A DNA stretch of 54,050 nucleotides, from contig HF999521.1 of assembly GCA_000434015.1 (NCBI GenBank), positions 1-54,050 of the forward strand. The letters are read 5' to 3'. Under the pieces are notes generated by a model, which had not been told where the DNA came from, did not search any database, and saw only the letters and a list, made by a program, of their open reading frames with translations. The stretch comes from Clostridium sp. CAG:571 (GTDB lineage Bacteria > Bacillota > Clostridia > TANB77 > CAG-508). This document shows, piece by piece, positions 15,470 to 25,645 of the stretch (the first letter of the stretch is position 1; the number at the start of each line of letters is the position of its first letter). The translations under genes and the position numbers were made by a program.

Positions 15470-17437
15470 ATGAATTTTGAAAATCGTAAAAACTCTGAAA
15501 AAGAAAAGGAAATTCAAAAAAATAAAGAAAAAAAGAATGATAGTATCTTAAAAAGAAATCAAAATAATTTAAAGGATTTGATTGCACCAGCGGGTATAGA
15601 TGCAACAAATACAAATCACTTAGAAATAATTTCAAATAAAAGTAGATTTGCAAGAAGTGCAATAGTTTCTACAATACCAAGAACATGTACTTTTCCAGAA
15701 TTTTTGAGAAGTATGTATACTTTTGGAGATATAAATGTTTCTGTATACATAAAGCCAATAAATGAAAGTACTTCGCAAGCAGAATTAAATAGACAAATAA
15801 ACCAGCTAGAATCTGAAAGAATTGTAGCCGTAGACAGAGGAGACATTAACCGTGAAAGAATTTTAGCACAAAAAAGAGCAGAAACAGAAGAACTTAGAGA
15901 TTCAATAGCAGCAGGGTTTAATAAATTGTTTGATTCATCTATTGTATGTACATTGTTTGCATATAGTTTAGATGAACTAGATAAACAAACAGAATTATTA
16001 GCATCAGAAATGTCTAAAACATCTATAGGTATAAAACCAGCATGGGCTATGCAAGAAGAAGCATTTAAATCAAATTTACCATTTTTGGAAAATAAATTAA
16101 AAATAAGCCATACTTTTGACCGTGGTTCTATGGCAACGGTGTTTCCTTTCTTTAACTCAGAAGTAGGACATGAAAATGGTATACCCTTAGGGTTTAACAG
16201 ACAAACAGGGTTACCTATTTTATTTGATAATTTTAGTCCATCACTAACTAACTATAATATGGTTGTGTTTGGTAAATCTGGTGCTGGTAAAGGTGTAACT
16301 ATTAAAACACTTACTTCTCGTTCATCTGTTTTAATGGGAATAGAAAGTTTAGCATTAGACGCAGAAGGTGAATATGGAGTAGTTGCAGAAGCTTTAGGTG
16401 GAATAAATGTTGTAATTAGCCCAAACTCAAAGACTGTTATAAACTTATTTGATATAGAACCAGAAACATTAAAAGATGAGATAACAGGAAAAGAAAGAAC
16501 AGTATTAAATGTAGAAAATAAAGTAGAAGACGTTACACAAGCTTTATTAACAATGGCAAGAGGTTCAACAAGAAGTACAGAAGTAAACGAGCTTACAAAA
16601 CAAATTATTGCAGAATCTGTAGCTGAGGAATATGCAGCAAACGGAATTAATAACAATATAAATAGTTTATATAGTAAAAAAAGTGCGAACAATTCCGATT
16701 TAGATTTCTTAGGACACCAAAAAAAGCCAATGCCTACTATAGGATCATGGTATAGAAGATTATTAAAAAAAGCAAAAGAAAACAGAAATGAAGATTATAG
16801 ATTTCATTACAGTTATTTAGTAAAGGTAATGAGACAATATGTAAGAGAATTAGATGGTCAGATGGCATATTTTGATGGACAATCTACATTTGAGTTATTA
16901 GATGGAGTGCCATTTATAAATCTTGATATTTCTCAATTGGAAGAGAGATTTGCAAGACCACTTGCACAACAAATATTATTATCTTGGATTTGGGAAAAAT
17001 ATGTTAAAAAGAATAGTGAAGATAAAACGAAAGCTGCTAAAAAGAGGGTTTTAGTTGATGAGGCTTGGATGTTACTTCCATACCCAGAGGCTGTAGATTT
17101 CTTAAATACTATGGCAAGACGTGCTAGAAAAAGAAATGTTTCATTAGCAGTTATTTCACAAAAATTCCAAGACTTTTATGAAAAAGCAGAAGTTCAAGCT
17201 GTACTTACATCATCTGATACTAAACTATTTTTAGCACAAGATAAATCTGAAATAGAATATATAAAAGAAGTATTTAAATTAAGTGATGGTGAAGCATATT
17301 TCTTAACAACTTGTGCTAGGGGAGAAGGCTTATTAAAAGTTGGAGAAGATACAGCAATTATAGCAATAAAACCAACTAAGAAAGAGTTTGAATTCGTAGA
17401 AACAAACTTAAATAAATTAAGAAAAGAAGAAGAGTAA
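15470..17437 (+). CDS. virB4: VirB4-type T4SS ATPase
   Basis: A 655-aa protein. The N-terminal part (about 40-230) carries the CagE/TrbE/VirB4 domain (FLRSMYTFGDINVSVYIKPI, then a coiled coil). The ATPase core follows: P-loop G268-K-S-G-A-G-K274-G275, Walker B VLVDEAWMLL with D530-E531, and a conserved SQKFQDFYE stretch downstream. VirB4 powers pilus and channel assembly and substrate movement at the inner membrane. The P-loop has Gly at the position that is normally Ser or Thr. There are no transmembrane helices; membrane contact is expected through the PrgI-like protein. This is the best single marker that the locus is a T4SS. Confidence 0.95.
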   Translation: MNFENRKNSEKEKEIQKNKEKKNDSILKRNQNNLKDLIAPAGIDATNTNHLEIISNKSRFARSAIVSTIPRTCTFPEFLRSMYTFGDINVSVYIKPINESTSQAELNRQINQLESERIVAVDRGDINRERILAQKRAETEELRDSIAAGFNKLFDSSIVCTLFAYSLDELDKQTELLASEMSKTSIGIKPAWAMQEEAFKSNLPFLENKLKISHTFDRGSMATVFPFFNSEVGHENGIPLGFNRQTGLPILFDNFSPSLTNYNMVVFGKSGAGKGVTIKTLTSRSSVLMGIESLALDAEGEYGVVAEALGGINVVISPNSKTVINLFDIEPETLKDEITGKERTVLNVENKVEDVTQALLTMARGSTRSTEVNELTKQIIAESVAEEYAANGINNNINSLYSKKSANNSDLDFLGHQKKPMPTIGSWYRRLLKKAKENRNEDYRFHYSYLVKVMRQYVRELDGQMAYFDGQSTFELLDGVPFINLDISQLEERFARPLAQQILLSWIWEKYVKKNSEDKTKAAKKRVLVDEAWMLLPYPEAVDFLNTMARRARKRNVSLAVISQKFQDFYEKAEVQAVLTSSDTKLFLAQDKSEIEYIKEVFKLSDGEAYFLTTCARGEGLLKVGEDTAIIAIKPTKKEFEFVETNLNKLRKEEE

Positions 17438-17453
17438 TACTAAAGGAGTATAA

Positions 17454-18635
17454 ATGAAAAGAAGTGTAACCATAGTATTAATAATAGTAATATTAATTAA
17501 TACAATATTTCCTAATTTCATATATGCAAGTGATTATGGTAGTTATGAAGAGGCACAAGAACATCAACAAGAAGGTGGAACAATAAATAACAAATTGTGG
17601 GAAGAAGGAACTGCAAATGTTATATCAGACAAAAGTTCCAGAACAGAGGATATAACCGAAAGTAATACAGTTTCTAATTTGGTTGCCGATGTATTGGGAG
17701 GAATTATAGCTATACTACCTAAAGCTGTAAATACAGTATTAACTGTTGTTGTATATAGTACGCAAGAAGATGGGTTTTCTGGCCCTTTTGGAGCTGCATA
17801 TGCAGTTATAAATAAAGAATTTACTATAGAGGATTTAATTTTTGGAAAATATACTTTATTTGATATAAATTATTTTGATTATGGAGAAGCTTCTGGAGAA
17901 AAAAATGTTAATACAACGATAAAAGAAAATATTGCAAGTTGGTATTTTGTTTTAAGAAATATTGCTATGATAATAAGTGTATTAGTATTAATATATGTAG
18001 GAATAAGAATGGCAATATCTACTGTAGCATCAGAACAAGCAAAATACAAAAAAATGTTAATTTCGTGGGTAACAAGTTTTATTTTACTGTTTGTTATGCA
18101 GTACATATTTATATTTTTACTGGGATTGCAGGAGTCTTTATTAGAAATAGTAGCAACATGGGCAAATGGCAAAGGATTTGAAGAGCAAATTGTTGAAAGT
18201 ATACTAGCAACAATCCTAAGTGCTTCCGGATTTAATATTATTGCTGCTGCAATTGAATATTGTATGCTTGTATATTATCAAGTAAAGTTCTTCTTATTAT
18301 ATTTCAAAAGGTTTTTAGAAGTTGGTTTTTTGTTAGTAATAAGTCCATTAGTAACAATTACATATCCAATTGATAAGATTGGTGACGGAAAAGCACAAGC
18401 ATATAGTGCATGGTTTACAAGAATTGTTTATAATATGTTTTTACAGTTAATACATGCAACAGTATACATAATTTTTATTTATTCAGCAGGGGAAATAGCA
18501 AAGAAAGCACCTATTTTAGGAATATTGTTTTTAACAACTTTGTCTAGAATAGAAAAAATAATAAGAGCAACATTTGGTCTTAGAGGACAAGGTCTATCTG
18601 ATGAGAAATTATTAGATAAAATAAAGAGAGGTTAA
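17454..18635 (+). CDS. VirB6/TrbL-like polytopic channel protein (copy 1)
   Basis: A 393-aa protein behind AAAGGAG, 16 nt after virB4. It has a signal peptide (to about FIYAS), a hydrophilic segment, an amphipathic helix region (about 80-105) and then five or six transmembrane helices (about 165-375). Its core carries the motif shared by all three VirB6-like proteins here: NIASWYFVLRNI, then LIYVGIRMAISTVASEQAKY and KKMLISWVTSFILLF. VirB6-type proteins form the inner-membrane channel of T4SSs. The end is a short cytoplasmic tail with no extra domain, so this is the minimal form of the three. Confidence 0.82.
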   Translation: MKRSVTIVLIIVILINTIFPNFIYASDYGSYEEAQEHQQEGGTINNKLWEEGTANVISDKSSRTEDITESNTVSNLVADVLGGIIAILPKAVNTVLTVVVYSTQEDGFSGPFGAAYAVINKEFTIEDLIFGKYTLFDINYFDYGEASGEKNVNTTIKENIASWYFVLRNIAMIISVLVLIYVGIRMAISTVASEQAKYKKMLISWVTSFILLFVMQYIFIFLLGLQESLLEIVATWANGKGFEEQIVESILATILSASGFNIIAAAIEYCMLVYYQVKFFLLYFKRFLEVGFLLVISPLVTITYPIDKIGDGKAQAYSAWFTRIVYNMFLQLIHATVYIIFIYSAGEIAKKAPILGILFLTTLSRIEKIIRATFGLRGQGLSDEKLLDKIKRG

Positions 18636-18639
18636 AAAT

Positions 18640-20199
18640 ATGGGAAGAAATATTAAAGATAAAAAAATGATTAAAATTATAGTTTCCATAATTATACTTC
18701 TTGCTTTATTGGTGGCTATATTATTGGTTAGGCAAAGCATTACAAAACAATCAGATCAAAAAGAAATAGAAAAAATAAAATCATATACAACTATGGATGA
18801 ATTTAAATCTGTTGAAGAAGTAGCAAAATATATGGAGTGTAATTATATTAAGGAAGAAGCGTCTGAAGAAGAAAATTACAAATTAGATATATATATGCAA
18901 ATAAAAGTATTACCATATAGTGATGATACCAGTAATGAAGCATTTTACAATAATTTGATTTCATATTGTGCGAAAGTATTAAAATTTGAGAACTTTAGGA
19001 TTATTGATAAGAAAAATAATATTACAATTGAAGTTATTTGTGATAAAGAAAAAGAAGCAATAAAAAGCATAATAATAAATGGAGAAAGTGACTATTTTGC
19101 CAAAAGAGATTCTGAAACACAAATAAAAAATTATAAAGAAACAAAACAAATTAATATTACAGTACAGTCTGAAATATTAAAAAATCTAATAAATAATAAA
19201 TGGAGACTAAAAGAATCTGATATAGGAACTAAAGAAAGTACTTTTAATTCTTATGATATATACTTTGATGAAGGAGTTGAAGTAAGAAGAGTAGATAATA
19301 AAGTATTTAATATAGTTTTTACAGATAAATATAAACAGAGTGTAGCAAATAATATTACAACAGCAACTAGTAAAGAAGCTATTATAAAAAGACTAGGAAC
19401 ACCAACATTTGAAGATTTACAAACAGGCGTATTTGGTTATAAAGGAAATGAAATATATGTATTTTTTAATACAGAAAATGAGATTTCTATTTACAGTATT
19501 TTTGATACAAATGAACAAGACGATAAGTTTACAGAGTTGATAGATTCGTATTTAAATGATGGCGATATAAATAACTTTAGAAACAAATTAAAAAATTTAT
19601 GGACAGATTATAACAAAGCGGAAACAAAACAGGAGAATGTATTACAATATGCATTGAAAGGTTTTGAAATTTATGATAGTAACATAAATATATATTCTAA
19701 TTTTAAGTCAAAGTTATACAAAAATTTTAGTATAGATGATTTAAAAACGGAATTATTAAATAAAGATAAAATTCAATTTAAAAATCTGGATTTAGTGTTT
19801 AAAAACGAATTAGATAGAAACAAAGGTGTCAATAGTACAAAATATGCATTAGATAATTTTGTAACTGTAAACTATGATGAAAATCAAAATGAAAATAATA
19901 AAAAAAGTAATAACAAATTTTTAGATTACAAAGAATATAGTGATAAAAATATATTTAGTGTTAAATTTATTTCTAAAACAAAAGAATATGCTAATAGTGA
20001 ATTAAAAGAATATGTTAATTATGGAATGTGGCTTAATGAAAATATATACATATATAGCATCAAAAACAAAGGAATTTATATGTATAATGCGATTACTAGA
20101 AAATATGGAACATTAATAGAAGGTAATGATGAATTTAAGTTAATAAGCTGTCAAAATAATATTATAAAGTATGATGAAAAACAAATAAAATTGAAATAA
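18640..20199 (+). CDS. Bitopic membrane protein of the T4SS operon, function unknown
   Basis: A 519-aa protein not assigned to a family. Its ribosome binding site (AGAGAGG) lies inside the end of the preceding gene, 4 nt separate the two genes, and translation is probably coupled. Residues 10-32 form one transmembrane helix after a basic N-terminus. The remainder is hydrophilic, Lys/Asn/Glu-rich and probably extracellular, with mixed alpha/beta character (for example RLGTPTFEDLQTGVFGYKGNEIYVFF at about 250-275, a small-beta-domain look). Position between two VirB6-like genes suggests a structural part of the channel or its periplasm-side scaffold. Confidence 0.65.
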   Translation: MGRNIKDKKMIKIIVSIIILLALLVAILLVRQSITKQSDQKEIEKIKSYTTMDEFKSVEEVAKYMECNYIKEEASEEENYKLDIYMQIKVLPYSDDTSNEAFYNNLISYCAKVLKFENFRIIDKKNNITIEVICDKEKEAIKSIIINGESDYFAKRDSETQIKNYKETKQINITVQSEILKNLINNKWRLKESDIGTKESTFNSYDIYFDEGVEVRRVDNKVFNIVFTDKYKQSVANNITTATSKEAIIKRLGTPTFEDLQTGVFGYKGNEIYVFFNTENEISIYSIFDTNEQDDKFTELIDSYLNDGDINNFRNKLKNLWTDYNKAETKQENVLQYALKGFEIYDSNINIYSNFKSKLYKNFSIDDLKTELLNKDKIQFKNLDLVFKNELDRNKGVNSTKYALDNFVTVNYDENQNENNKKSNNKFLDYKEYSDKNIFSVKFISKTKEYANSELKEYVNYGMWLNENIYIYSIKNKGIYMYNAITRKYGTLIEGNDEFKLISCQNNIIKYDEKQIKLK

Positions 20200-20229
20200 A
20201 AAATGTATTGAGAGAGGAGGTAATATATA

Positions 20230-23200
20230 TTGGTTAAAATTAAAAAAATTATAGTTATAATGTTAATTATTTGTATATTATTTCCTAAAAATGTATTAGC
20301 TATGTCTCAAGAACAAGCTGGAGAAACAATAGCACAATTTGCAGAAAATCTGGTTAATAATTATTCAGCAGAATTTATTTATTCATGGACGGACTCTCAA
20401 AGATATGCTGCATATAAATGTCAAAAAACATCGGGTGTAACAAATTATGGAATAGATTATAACGATAAATATGCACTTGATTGTGTTGGGTTTGTAAGTT
20501 TCTGTGTACATAATTCATTAAAAATAGGAAATGAGGATTTTACATTTTTCGTTACTCCGCAAAGTGGGGCGTATGCACCATATTTTGAAGAAATAACTCC
20601 GAAACCAGATTTAAGTAATTTGAAAAGAGGAGATATAATTGGAAATGGATATCCTCATGTTATGATATATTTAGGCAATGGAAAAATGGCGAATTGCGTA
20701 ACAAGTGCACCTTATATAAAAATTGGAGATGTAACTACAAGTGCTGGAGTATATAATTCATATGAGTTTGTAGCAAGAATTACAAAAGAAACAGCAGATG
20801 GTATAAATGCAAATAACTGTACAACGGTTTTTAATACTGTAACAGGAGCAGCAGATGAGGATTATGGGAAATTTTATGGTACAACTGAAGGTTCATATGC
20901 AGGTTCATATACTTTAGGACAATGGTTATTTAGTAAATTTGTAGGGTTTTTTGATTATATTGCAGGTATATTAACATATGTGTTTAAAATGCAATTTTTA
21001 GGATGGAGTAATATTGTAGAAGTTTTAATAAATGATGCAATATGTAAAAGTACAGGAATGGAAACGGCTGTTATAGGACAAGAGACTTCTTCAGAAGAAG
21101 AAAACTCTAGCACGTCAAATGAATCTACAACTACAAGTAATAGTAGATTGTATAAACCTTCTGCAACTGAGATGAATAATAGAATTGATATAGAAGACAT
21201 AATTTATAATAGAGTGCCATTTCTAGATGTAAACTTCTTAGATGTTGAGTTGGATAAATATAAAAATTTAGAAGCAGAACAAAGAAAACAAGCTTCTGAC
21301 GGAGATAAAATACAAGTACTTAGTAAAGATAGTATAGTATATAGTTTACGTGCAAATATAGCAAAGTGGTATATAGTAATTAGACAAATTTGTATTATAA
21401 TTTTACTACTTATGTTGATTTATTTAGGAATTAGGCTTGCAATAGCTACAACTGCAGGAGGAAAAGCGGTTTATAAAACTATGTTGGTTTCATGGCTTAC
21501 AAGTTTTATTCTAGTATTTGGAATTCATTATTATATGATGGTTGTAATTGATATAAACGAATTTTTTGTAGATACATTTTCAAAGGTTGCACAAAATGCA
21601 ATGGATGAATCGGATAATGGAACGGGAAGTCAATCTATATATGATACAATTAGAACAAGAGCATATTCACTTAAATTAAGTGAAGGTTGGCCAGCAACAA
21701 TATTTTACATGGTATTAATATACTTTTTAATTAGATTTTTATTTATATACATAAAGCGATATTTTACAGTTATGATATTAGCACTTATAGGACCAGTAAT
21801 GGCAACTAAAAATTGTTTCGATGTTGTGACTACAGGAAAATCTAAAAAGGCTATGGGGAAATGGATGATGGACTTCGCCATGAATGTATTTTTACAAACT
21901 ATACATGCAGTATTATATTGTATATTTATGGTTATGGCTTTTGACTTATCTACAACTTCTATTCCAGGATTTGTAATGGCATTAATATTTTTAAACTTTA
22001 TATTTAAGGCAGAAAAAATATTTATGAATATATTCAAATTTGATGGAAGTTCATTAAGAGATGTAAATCAAAGTAAAAATTATTTTGCAGAAGCATATAA
22101 AGTCGCTATAGGAGTAGCATTCTTCGGTGGGGATATAGCAAAACATAGTTTTGGAATTGTAAAAGGAAGTGGAAAATTCTTAGGACAAACTACACTTGCT
22201 ACTGCTCAAATTGGAACATCAGCTATTAATAGATTAGCATGGGCAATAAGAAATAATAAATCTATAAAACATGGTAATGGAGCTATAGATTATGTTCCAA
22301 TTGATCTTACAGAATCTTTAAAAAATAAGAAAGCAAACATTTTAAATGGTGCAGCTGATAAAGTAAATAATTTCATAGAAAATAAAACTCCATTTGAAAG
22401 AAGTTTGAGATTAGATATGCATAACATGGAAAAAAGAGATCCAGAATTATATGAACAAACAAAGCAAGCTCTTAAATTAAAGAAAGAAACAAGACGTAAA
22501 ACAATGAAAAGAGCTTTTGGAAGCAGTGTAAATTCAATTCGTTATATGGCAGAATTAATGGCAGGAATACCAATGCTAGTAGTGGATACACAATCAGGTT
22601 TTTCTACACTTATGGATGCTAGAAGTGGACTTGCAAATGCTTCAAGAAGAAAAGTAGGATATGGACACGGAAGGAAAAAGTCAAATGCTGCAACAAAGGC
22701 TTTAAATGCTGCAACTTTTGGTGCAGTAAATTCTACACTAAACAGTGTGGATAATTTTAAAAAAGATCATAAAGCAATTAAAAAGAATGGCATAGTAATG
22801 AATGATTTAGAAAAGGCAAATGCTTTGGAACATAAGATAAATCTTGAGGTAGATAAAATGGTAAAAGCAGGAAAATCAAAACAAGATGTAGAAGAGCAAA
22901 TGAAAGAGGCTCTATCTCAAGTTATGAGTGCAAGTAAAATTAAAGAGGCAGTTAGAAAATATATGGTGCAAAAGGGAATGAAAGAAATTAGTGAATCAGA
23001 CTTAAATGAAATTGTAGATACAATAAATAGTGAAATTTTTGGTAGCAGTGTAGATAAAAGTATAGAAAAATATATTAAAAAAGCTAAAAAGGATAAATTA
23101 GATTCAGAAGATATAGATAAAATTTTAGATAGTATAGGCAAAAAAGTAGAGTCTGGTGTTTCTGCAGTATTAAATGACGAATCTTCAGGAGATGCTAGTC

Positions 23201-23583
23201 ATAAAAAGATAAAAGAAAAAATAAAAAAACATATGGAAGACAGCGGAGTAGATAAAATAGATGCAGATACAGCAAAAGTATTATTAAAATCTGATGATTC
23301 GAAATCAGATTTTGGAATAGGAACTACAGATGAAGTAAGAAGAGGGATTGAAGCAGTATCTAAAGGTACTGATAAAAAACCACAAAAAACTTTTGACAAA
23401 AAACAGGCTGTTAGTGCAATTGAGGATGCTATGCTTGCTGGAACAACAAAAGCAAGTAGTAGTGACTTAAGTAAAATGTTAAGAGAATTAAAAACACTTA
23501 AGGAAAAATCTAAAAACAATAATGGAACAACAATTGTTGACTTAGCAGAATTTACAAAAGGATTAAGTGATAAATTTGAATAG
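20230..23583 (+). CDS. NlpC/P60 hydrolase fused to a VirB6-like channel protein (copy 2)
   Basis: A 1,117-aa protein starting at TTG (20230), 9 nt after AGAGGAGG. The order of parts is: signal peptide (1-25); NlpC/P60 peptidase (about 45-190) with Cys85 in DCVGFV and His143 in PHVMIYLGNG; a hydrophobic segment near 240-270; a Ser/Thr-rich linker; a VirB6-like core (about 375-620) with NIAKWYIVIRQI and LIYLGIRLAIATTAGGKAVY; and a 480-residue charged helical tail that should be cytoplasmic. One chain would therefore join a wall-cutting enzyme outside the membrane to the translocation channel inside it. In known Gram-positive systems the wall hydrolase is usually a separate protein. No stop or frame break is seen between the two parts. 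Confidence 0.85.
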   Translation: MVKIKKIIVIMLIICILFPKNVLAMSQEQAGETIAQFAENLVNNYSAEFIYSWTDSQRYAAYKCQKTSGVTNYGIDYNDKYALDCVGFVSFCVHNSLKIGNEDFTFFVTPQSGAYAPYFEEITPKPDLSNLKRGDIIGNGYPHVMIYLGNGKMANCVTSAPYIKIGDVTTSAGVYNSYEFVARITKETADGINANNCTTVFNTVTGAADEDYGKFYGTTEGSYAGSYTLGQWLFSKFVGFFDYIAGILTYVFKMQFLGWSNIVEVLINDAICKSTGMETAVIGQETSSEEENSSTSNESTTTSNSRLYKPSATEMNNRIDIEDIIYNRVPFLDVNFLDVELDKYKNLEAEQRKQASDGDKIQVLSKDSIVYSLRANIAKWYIVIRQICIIILLLMLIYLGIRLAIATTAGGKAVYKTMLVSWLTSFILVFGIHYYMMVVIDINEFFVDTFSKVAQNAMDESDNGTGSQSIYDTIRTRAYSLKLSEGWPATIFYMVLIYFLIRFLFIYIKRYFTVMILALIGPVMATKNCFDVVTTGKSKKAMGKWMMDFAMNVFLQTIHAVLYCIFMVMAFDLSTTSIPGFVMALIFLNFIFKAEKIFMNIFKFDGSSLRDVNQSKNYFAEAYKVAIGVAFFGGDIAKHSFGIVKGSGKFLGQTTLATAQIGTSAINRLAWAIRNNKSIKHGNGAIDYVPIDLTESLKNKKANILNGAADKVNNFIENKTPFERSLRLDMHNMEKRDPELYEQTKQALKLKKETRRKTMKRAFGSSVNSIRYMAELMAGIPMLVVDTQSGFSTLMDARSGLANASRRKVGYGHGRKKSNAATKALNAATFGAVNSTLNSVDNFKKDHKAIKKNGIVMNDLEKANALEHKINLEVDKMVKAGKSKQDVEEQMKEALSQVMSASKIKEAVRKYMVQKGMKEISESDLNEIVDTINSEIFGSSVDKSIEKYIKKAKKDKLDSEDIDKILDSIGKKVESGVSAVLNDESSGDASHKKIKEKIKKHMEDSGVDKIDADTAKVLLKSDDSKSDFGIGTTDEVRRGIEAVSKGTDKKPQKTFDKKQAVSAIEDAMLAGTTKASSSDLSKMLRELKTLKEKSKNNNGTTIVDLAEFTKGLSDKFE

Positions 23584-23597
23584 GGTAGGTGTAAATA

Positions 23598-25610
23598 ATG
23601 AATAAGCTCAAGAAATTAATAAAAAAACTAAGTTTCATATTAATTGTTTCTGTTACTATGCTAACGACGTTAGAAAGTACTTTTGCTCCATATGAAATTT
23701 ATGCAGATACCACAACAACTACAACCACAACGGATCAAGCTAAATCAGAACAGGATTTGCTTACGAAGACTGGAAGTGCTATAGGAACTGCTGGAGACTT
23801 TTTAGTTGGACTTGCACTTTATATTCCAAAAGCAATGGCTATGGGGTTAGCAAGTTTACTTAGAGTATTGGTATATGGAATTACTAGTATAGGTAGTTCT
23901 GGAGATGGTATTGGTTCTGTAGATGCAATTATATTTAATGAAGCAGAAATTACAAGTATAGACTTTTTTGATACATCTTCAAATGGCACAGTAAATAAAA
24001 TTAGAGAAAATATATCTATTTGGTATTATGTTTTTAGAAATTTATCAATAGTAATATTATTAGGAATCTTATTATATGTAGGAATAAGAATGGCAATGTC
24101 TACTGTAGCATCTGATGAAGCAAAATATAAAAAAATGTTTAAAGATTGGGTTGTTAGTTTAGCTTTAGTATTTGTTTTACAATATATAATGATTTTTACA
24201 ATAGGAGTAAATAATGTATTAGTAGATGTACTAAATGATGCAAGAAATAATGTTCAGACAAGCGAAGCTGGAAAACAATATGACAATGCACTTGACCAAA
24301 TTGCATCACAGGCTTGGAATGTCGATTTTACAGTAGGAGTATCATCAACATTAGTATATATAATTTTAGTTGGTATAACTATTTTATTTTTAATAATGTA
24401 TATAAAACGTATGCTTACGATAGGATTTTTAATAGTTATATCGCCACTTATTACGATAACATATTCGATAGACAAAATGGGAGATGGAAAGTCGCAAGCA
24501 TTAAATGCCTGGCTAAAAGAATTTGTATTTAATGTATTAATACAACCATTCCATTGTATTATATATTTAATTTTTGCTAGTACAGCAATTAATTTACTTA
24601 CAGAACAACAAACCCTTGCAGCAGCAGTTTTATCTATTTGTATGATATTATTTATATTTAAAGGAGAAAAAATTGTTAGAGAAATATTTAACTTTAGAGC
24701 AAGTAGTTTAGGAGAAGCAATAGGTGGAGCAGCAGCAATTACAACAGGAATTTCTATGTTAAAAGCTAGAGGAGAAAAAGATAAGAAGAAAAATATAGAT
24801 ACTAAAAAATTACCTAAGATGGAAGATCCAGGAAAGAAAACAGGTAAACCAGGAGGAACGCAACCAGGAGGAACGCAACCAGGAGGAACACAACCAGGGG
24901 AAACGCAACCAGGAGGAACACAACCAGGGGAAACGCAACCAGGAGGAACACAACCAGGGGAAACGCAACCAGGAGGAACACAACCAGGGGAAACGCAACC
25001 AGGAGGAACACAGCTAGGAGGAACACAACCAGCAAAAAGAAAAACAAATAAATTCGTAGCAGCAGTAGGAAAAATCAAAGCAGGTGCAAGTAAAGCGGTT
25101 AATAGTGTTGAAGAAGCATATGATGGATTGCCACCTGCAATAAAAGGCACTATTGCAGCGAGCGCAAAAATTGCAACAGTTGGTACACTGGCAGCATTAG
25201 GAGCATCAACAGGGTCTAGCAAGGGAGCTTTGGCTGGTATGCATGCAGGAAATTCATTAGCAGAAGGAGCTGGTGGAATTGCAAGTTCAAGAAAAGCTAA
25301 CAGATTAGTTATGGATAATGAAGAGAGCTTTGCTCAAGCATATCAAAATTATAGACAATCGACAGGTTATACAAATGATCAAATTGCAACAAAAACAGAA
25401 CAATATTTGAATGGTGATATTAAGGCTGAAGAAATGAATGATGCAGACAAAGAATACTTTAGTTATGCAAGTAAGATGCAAAAGACATACAAGGTTGTTG
25501 GCGAGGAAGACACTAAAGAAAAAATGCAGGAAACATTAGGATTAATTGCAGCAGGACAAATACAACCGCCAAAGCAAAAGGTACCAAAGAAAAGAAAACC
25601 AAAGAAATAG
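23598..25610 (+). CDS. VirB6-like polytopic channel protein (copy 3) with PGGTQ repeat tail
   Basis: A 670-aa protein. It has a signal peptide (to about EIYAD), an amphipathic segment, then about six transmembrane helices (about 55-375) with the shared VirB6 motif NISIWYYVFRNL and LLYVGIRMAMSTVASDEAKY. It is closest to copy 1 (both have VASxxAKYKKM). Residues about 419-478 are twelve 5-residue repeats, PGGTQ or PGETQ. The rest is an Ala/Gly-rich helical segment and a very basic end (PKQKVPKKRKPKK). The tail is expected in the cytoplasm, where it may contact the ATPases or the substrate. Confidence 0.82.
   Translation: MNKLKKLIKKLSFILIVSVTMLTTLESTFAPYEIYADTTTTTTTTDQAKSEQDLLTKTGSAIGTAGDFLVGLALYIPKAMAMGLASLLRVLVYGITSIGSSGDGIGSVDAIIFNEAEITSIDFFDTSSNGTVNKIRENISIWYYVFRNLSIVILLGILLYVGIRMAMSTVASDEAKYKKMFKDWVVSLALVFVLQYIMIFTIGVNNVLVDVLNDARNNVQTSEAGKQYDNALDQIASQAWNVDFTVGVSSTLVYIILVGITILFLIMYIKRMLTIGFLIVISPLITITYSIDKMGDGKSQALNAWLKEFVFNVLIQPFHCIIYLIFASTAINLLTEQQTLAAAVLSICMILFIFKGEKIVREIFNFRASSLGEAIGGAAAITTGISMLKARGEKDKKKNIDTKKLPKMEDPGKKTGKPGGTQPGGTQPGGTQPGETQPGGTQPGETQPGGTQPGETQPGGTQPGETQPGGTQLGGTQPAKRKTNKFVAAVGKIKAGASKAVNSVEEAYDGLPPAIKGTIAASAKIATVGTLAALGASTGSSKGALAGMHAGNSLAEGAGGIASSRKANRLVMDNEESFAQAYQNYRQSTGYTNDQIATKTEQYLNGDIKAEEMNDADKEYFSYASKMQKTYKVVGEEDTKEKMQETLGLIAAGQIQPPKQKVPKKRKPKK
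24852..25031 (+). repeat. Twelve in-frame 15-bp tandem repeats (PGGTQ/PGETQ)
   Basis: Units such as GGAGGAACACAACCA and GGGGAAACGCAACCA alternate, so the central part is really a 30-bp repeat. The near-identity of units suggests recent expansion and likely copy-number variation between strains. Confidence 0.95.
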
Positions 25611-25645
25611 AGTGTTATAGTAATAAGAAAGTGGGTGAATAGTAT

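Noticed and set aside
24254..25222. 322-codon minus-strand frame
   Set aside because: It is the mirror of the VirB6-like gene; its CVPPG repeats are the reverse of the PGGTQ repeat DNA. No ribosome binding site.
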